Below are positions 6,397-6,516 of a stretch of DNA of 6,516 nucleotides, piece after piece. Every line of letters starts with the position of its first letter. Position 1 is the stretch's first letter. The notes under the pieces are model-generated. The model was not told where the DNA came from. It did no database searches and saw nothing but the letters and a program-made list of their open reading frames with translations. Location: NCBI GenBank assembly GCA_011065005.1, contig JAAKFP010000146.1:1-6516 (forward strand). Direction: 5' to 3'. The translations under genes and the position numbers were made by a program. The stretch comes from Chlamydiota bacterium. Lineage in GTDB: Bacteria; Chlamydiota; Chlamydiia; Chlamydiales; Waddliaceae.

Positions 6397-6516
6397 AACC
6401 TAGAAAACGCAGTTGAAAATGATCTATAAGTGCAAGATTTTGGTTCATAACCGCTTACAATGGAGGGTCACATTCCCATACGGTGAAGGGGCCCTCCATT
6501 GTAAGCGGTTGTGGGC
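6397..6516 (-). repeat. Right arm of the perfect 120-bp inverted repeat
   Basis: This is the exact reverse complement of 2-121. It begins 7 bp after the stop codon of the membrane-protein gene and runs to the last base of the window. The match ends precisely at 6397, since 6396 (G) is not complementary to base 122 (A). Whether the repeat continues beyond the window cannot be seen. Confidence 0.97.
6449..6510. other. Long hairpin within right repeat arm
   Basis: This is the same 19-bp-stem, 24-nt-loop hairpin as at 8-69, in opposite orientation. The stem is formed by 6449-6467 and 6492-6510. Downstream of the membrane-protein gene it could stop or protect the 3' end of that transcript, but no T-run follows it. 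Confidence 0.88.

Noticed and set aside
1..6516. Composite transposon or integrated mobile element bounded by terminal inverted repeats
   Set aside because: No transposase, integrase or resolvase is present, the cargo is housekeeping-type genes, and target-site duplications cannot be examined because the window ends at the repeats.
2..6516. Linear replicon with hairpin telomeres
   Set aside because: The hairpins lie a few bases inside the ends rather than closing them, the genes look chromosomal, and there is no replication or telomere-resolvase gene.

Overview
This 6.5 kb window comes from a Gram-negative bacterium. It carries two genes for lipopolysaccharide synthesis (lipid A 4'-kinase LpxK and the heptose-pathway isomerase GmhA). 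It also carries a TCA-cycle isocitrate dehydrogenase of the type with an extra C-terminal domain, known from Thermus and Rickettsia. Base composition is moderately AT-rich (rough estimate by eye, mid-40s % GC). The gene mix and protein style would fit an environmental chlamydia (for example a Waddlia/Parachlamydia-like lineage) or another host-associated Gram-negative. That placement is only an impression and nothing in the window proves it.

Layout from left to right. (1) 2-121: one arm of a perfect 120-bp inverted repeat, containing a 19-bp-stem hairpin. (2) 122-345: a non-coding leader with short degenerate repeats and small palindromes. (3) 346-1806 (+): isocitrate dehydrogenase. (4) 1807-1904: a convergent gap holding an 8-bp tandem repeat. 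(5) 5022 down to 1905 (-): gmhA, lpxK and a dicarboxylate/amino-acid:cation symporter gene, all on the minus strand with gaps of 85 and 42 bp, so possibly one transcript. (6) 5023-5159: a divergent intergenic region. (7) 5160-6389 (+): an unrecognised four-helix membrane protein with a large helical C-terminal domain. (8) 6397-6516: the second arm of the 120-bp repeat, starting 7 bp after that gene's stop codon.

Functionally, GmhA starts ADP-heptose synthesis for the LPS core and LpxK makes the penultimate lipid A intermediate, so these two belong together. The symporter and the dehydrogenase are metabolic genes with no obvious tie to LPS. The membrane protein has no assignable role. There is no transposase, integrase, phage, toxin-antitoxin or CRISPR component. 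The most striking structure is the pair of identical inverted repeats lying exactly at the two window edges. They could make the 6.3-kb segment invertible, or they could simply mark where an assembler stopped at a dispersed repeat.
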